Source of the DNA: Halomonas sp. M4R1S46
Lineage (GTDB): Bacteria > Pseudomonadota > Gammaproteobacteria > Pseudomonadales > Halomonadaceae
NCBI RefSeq assembly: GCF_025725685.1
Contig: NZ_CP107008.1
Location: forward strand, 2,914,001-2,978,000
Direction of reading: 5' to 3'
DNA length: 64,000 nt
The notes below the pieces were generated by a model. It was given only the letters and a program-made list of their open reading frames with translations, did not search any database and was not told the origin of the DNA. A program made the translations under genes and the position numbers. Position 1 is the first letter of the stretch. Every line of letters begins with the position of its first letter. This document shows, piece by piece, positions 63,232 through 64,000 of this stretch.

Positions 63232-64000
63232 CTACTCGCCCTCGGCCATCGCGGCCTCCCGGGCCTGGGTCAGCCAGGCATCCACCTCGTCGCGGTGGCC
63301 CATGATCCACTCATCGGCATGCCGCCGGATGTCCTCCTCGCTGTCCTCGCCATCGAACATCCTGGCGTTCTGGGCGAAGATCGCCTCGATGGGAATCCTT
63401 GCCACCTCGAAGAGCCTGGCCGCCGACGGGTTGTTCGCGGCGAACTCACTGTTGACCACCGGACGGATATCGTTGGCCGGCCAGCCCAGGTTGCAGGGAT
63501 CCTCCACGCAGCCCTCGAGGCCCTCGACCACGGTCGCGTCCTCGAACTCCTTCTGGTCCTCCGGCAGGTTGGCCTCGTCCACGGTGATCCAGACCACGTC
63601 CTCGCCCGGCTTGAGCAGCCCCACCGTCCAGTTGGGGGTCCAGGTGTAGAAGAAGATCGAGCCGCCCTCCTGGTAGCGTCCCAGGGCATCGGCCATGGAG
63701 GCGGAATAACTCGCCTTGATCGGCTCGACATGCTCGCCGAGGCCATAGGCCTCGAGGTGATGGGCGATCACCAGCTCACAGCCCCAGCCCGGCGGGCAGG
63801 CGACCATTTCCGCCTTGCCGTTGCCGTCGCTGTCGAACAAGGCCTTGATTTCGGGATCCTTGAAGTCCTCCAGGCCGGTGATGCCGTGCTCGTCGGCGGT
63901 CTTCTTGTCGACCAGGTAGCCCTGCAGGGCGCCCCCCTGGGCCACGTAGCCGATCAGCTCGGCGCCCTGCTCGAAGGTGCTGCGGTAGGTGTTGTGCAAC
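63232..64000 (-). CDS. proX: Glycine betaine/L-proline ABC transporter binding protein, partial (5' end outside window)
   Basis: The last 256 residues of a ProX-type periplasmic binding protein. YVAQGGALQGYLVDKKTADE, ACPPGWGCELVIAHHLEAYG, IFFYTWTPNWTVGLLKPGED and EDPCNLGWPANDIRPVVNSE (a cysteine pair and aromatic box residues) match E. coli-type ProX. It delivers glycine betaine or proline to a ProVW importer, an osmoprotectant system expected in a halophile. The partner genes would lie to the right of the window. The signal peptide is not visible. Confidence 0.88.
   Translation of the reverse strand, partial: LHNTYRSTFEQGAELIGYVAQGGALQGYLVDKKTADEHGITGLEDFKDPEIKALFDSDGNGKAEMVACPPGWGCELVIAHHLEAYGLGEHVEPIKASYSASMADALGRYQEGGSIFFYTWTPNWTVGLLKPGEDVVWITVDEANLPEDQKEFEDATVVEGLEGCVEDPCNLGWPANDIRPVVNSEFAANNPSAARLFEVARIPIEAIFAQNARMFDGEDSEEDIRRHADEWIMGHRDEVDAWLTQAREAAMAEGE

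Overview
The window looks like chromosome of a moderately halophilic gammaproteobacterium of the Halomonas/Halomonadaceae type. The backbone is GC-rich with compact operons. It carries an osmoregulated periplasmic glucan operon, a ProX-type glycine-betaine/proline binding protein and a marine-style iron-acquisition repertoire. The genus is inferred from gene content and style; no rRNA is present.

Layout. (1) 1-14.6 kb, backbone: NnrU (cut by the window edge), YtoQ, ChaC-like gamma-glutamylcyclotransferase, an unusually long NADP isocitrate dehydrogenase with an internal duplication, the opgG-opgH-acyltransferase operon, a DUF4124 protein, an XRE-cupin regulator with azlCD, a DASS-family anion transporter and an orphan HigA-like HTH protein. 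(2) 14,718-27,294, a low-GC genomic island. It is bounded by a 43-bp direct repeat of the 3' half of a CAT-anticodon tRNA gene. It holds a DUF6932 / XRE-ImmA / beta-family operon convergent with an sce7726-family nuclease-like gene, a two-gene module (helical-repeat protein plus PD-(D/E)XK-like protein), an unrecognised gene, an integrase remnant, and one IS30 and one IS1380 element. This is the most likely place for an undescribed, probably anti-phage, system. (3) 27.3-29.1 kb: a DUF3616-like protein and a YceI-like protein. (4) 29.3-48.5 kb, a hydroxamate (aerobactin-type) siderophore region: iutA-like receptor, ShiF-like exporter, iucABCD, FhuF reductase, AraC regulator, second TonB receptor, ABC exporter and fhuCDB. 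(5) 48.7-58.2 kb, a second iron/metal uptake region: DUF1007-NicO pair, third TonB receptor, FecBCDE-type importer and a sucrase/ferredoxin-like putative reductase. Two inverted copies of a dispersed repeat lie at 48.5 and 56.1 kb. (6) 58.3-62.4 kb: a TroABCD-type Mn/Fe/Zn importer whose two permeases each end in a winged-helix domain. (7) A PRC-barrel protein and a partial ProX gene close the window.

The iron genes read as one regulon. Eight Fur-box-like AT-rich sites precede iutA, the exporter, iucA, fhuF, the second receptor, fhuC, the third receptor and fecE. IucD, IucB, IucA and IucC would make an aerobactin-like citrate hydroxamate, the MFS protein would export it, and the IutA-type receptor with FhuCDB would bring it back. 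FhuF and the sucrase/ferredoxin-like protein would release the iron. Products and functions are inferred from motifs and from remembered families; no database search was possible.
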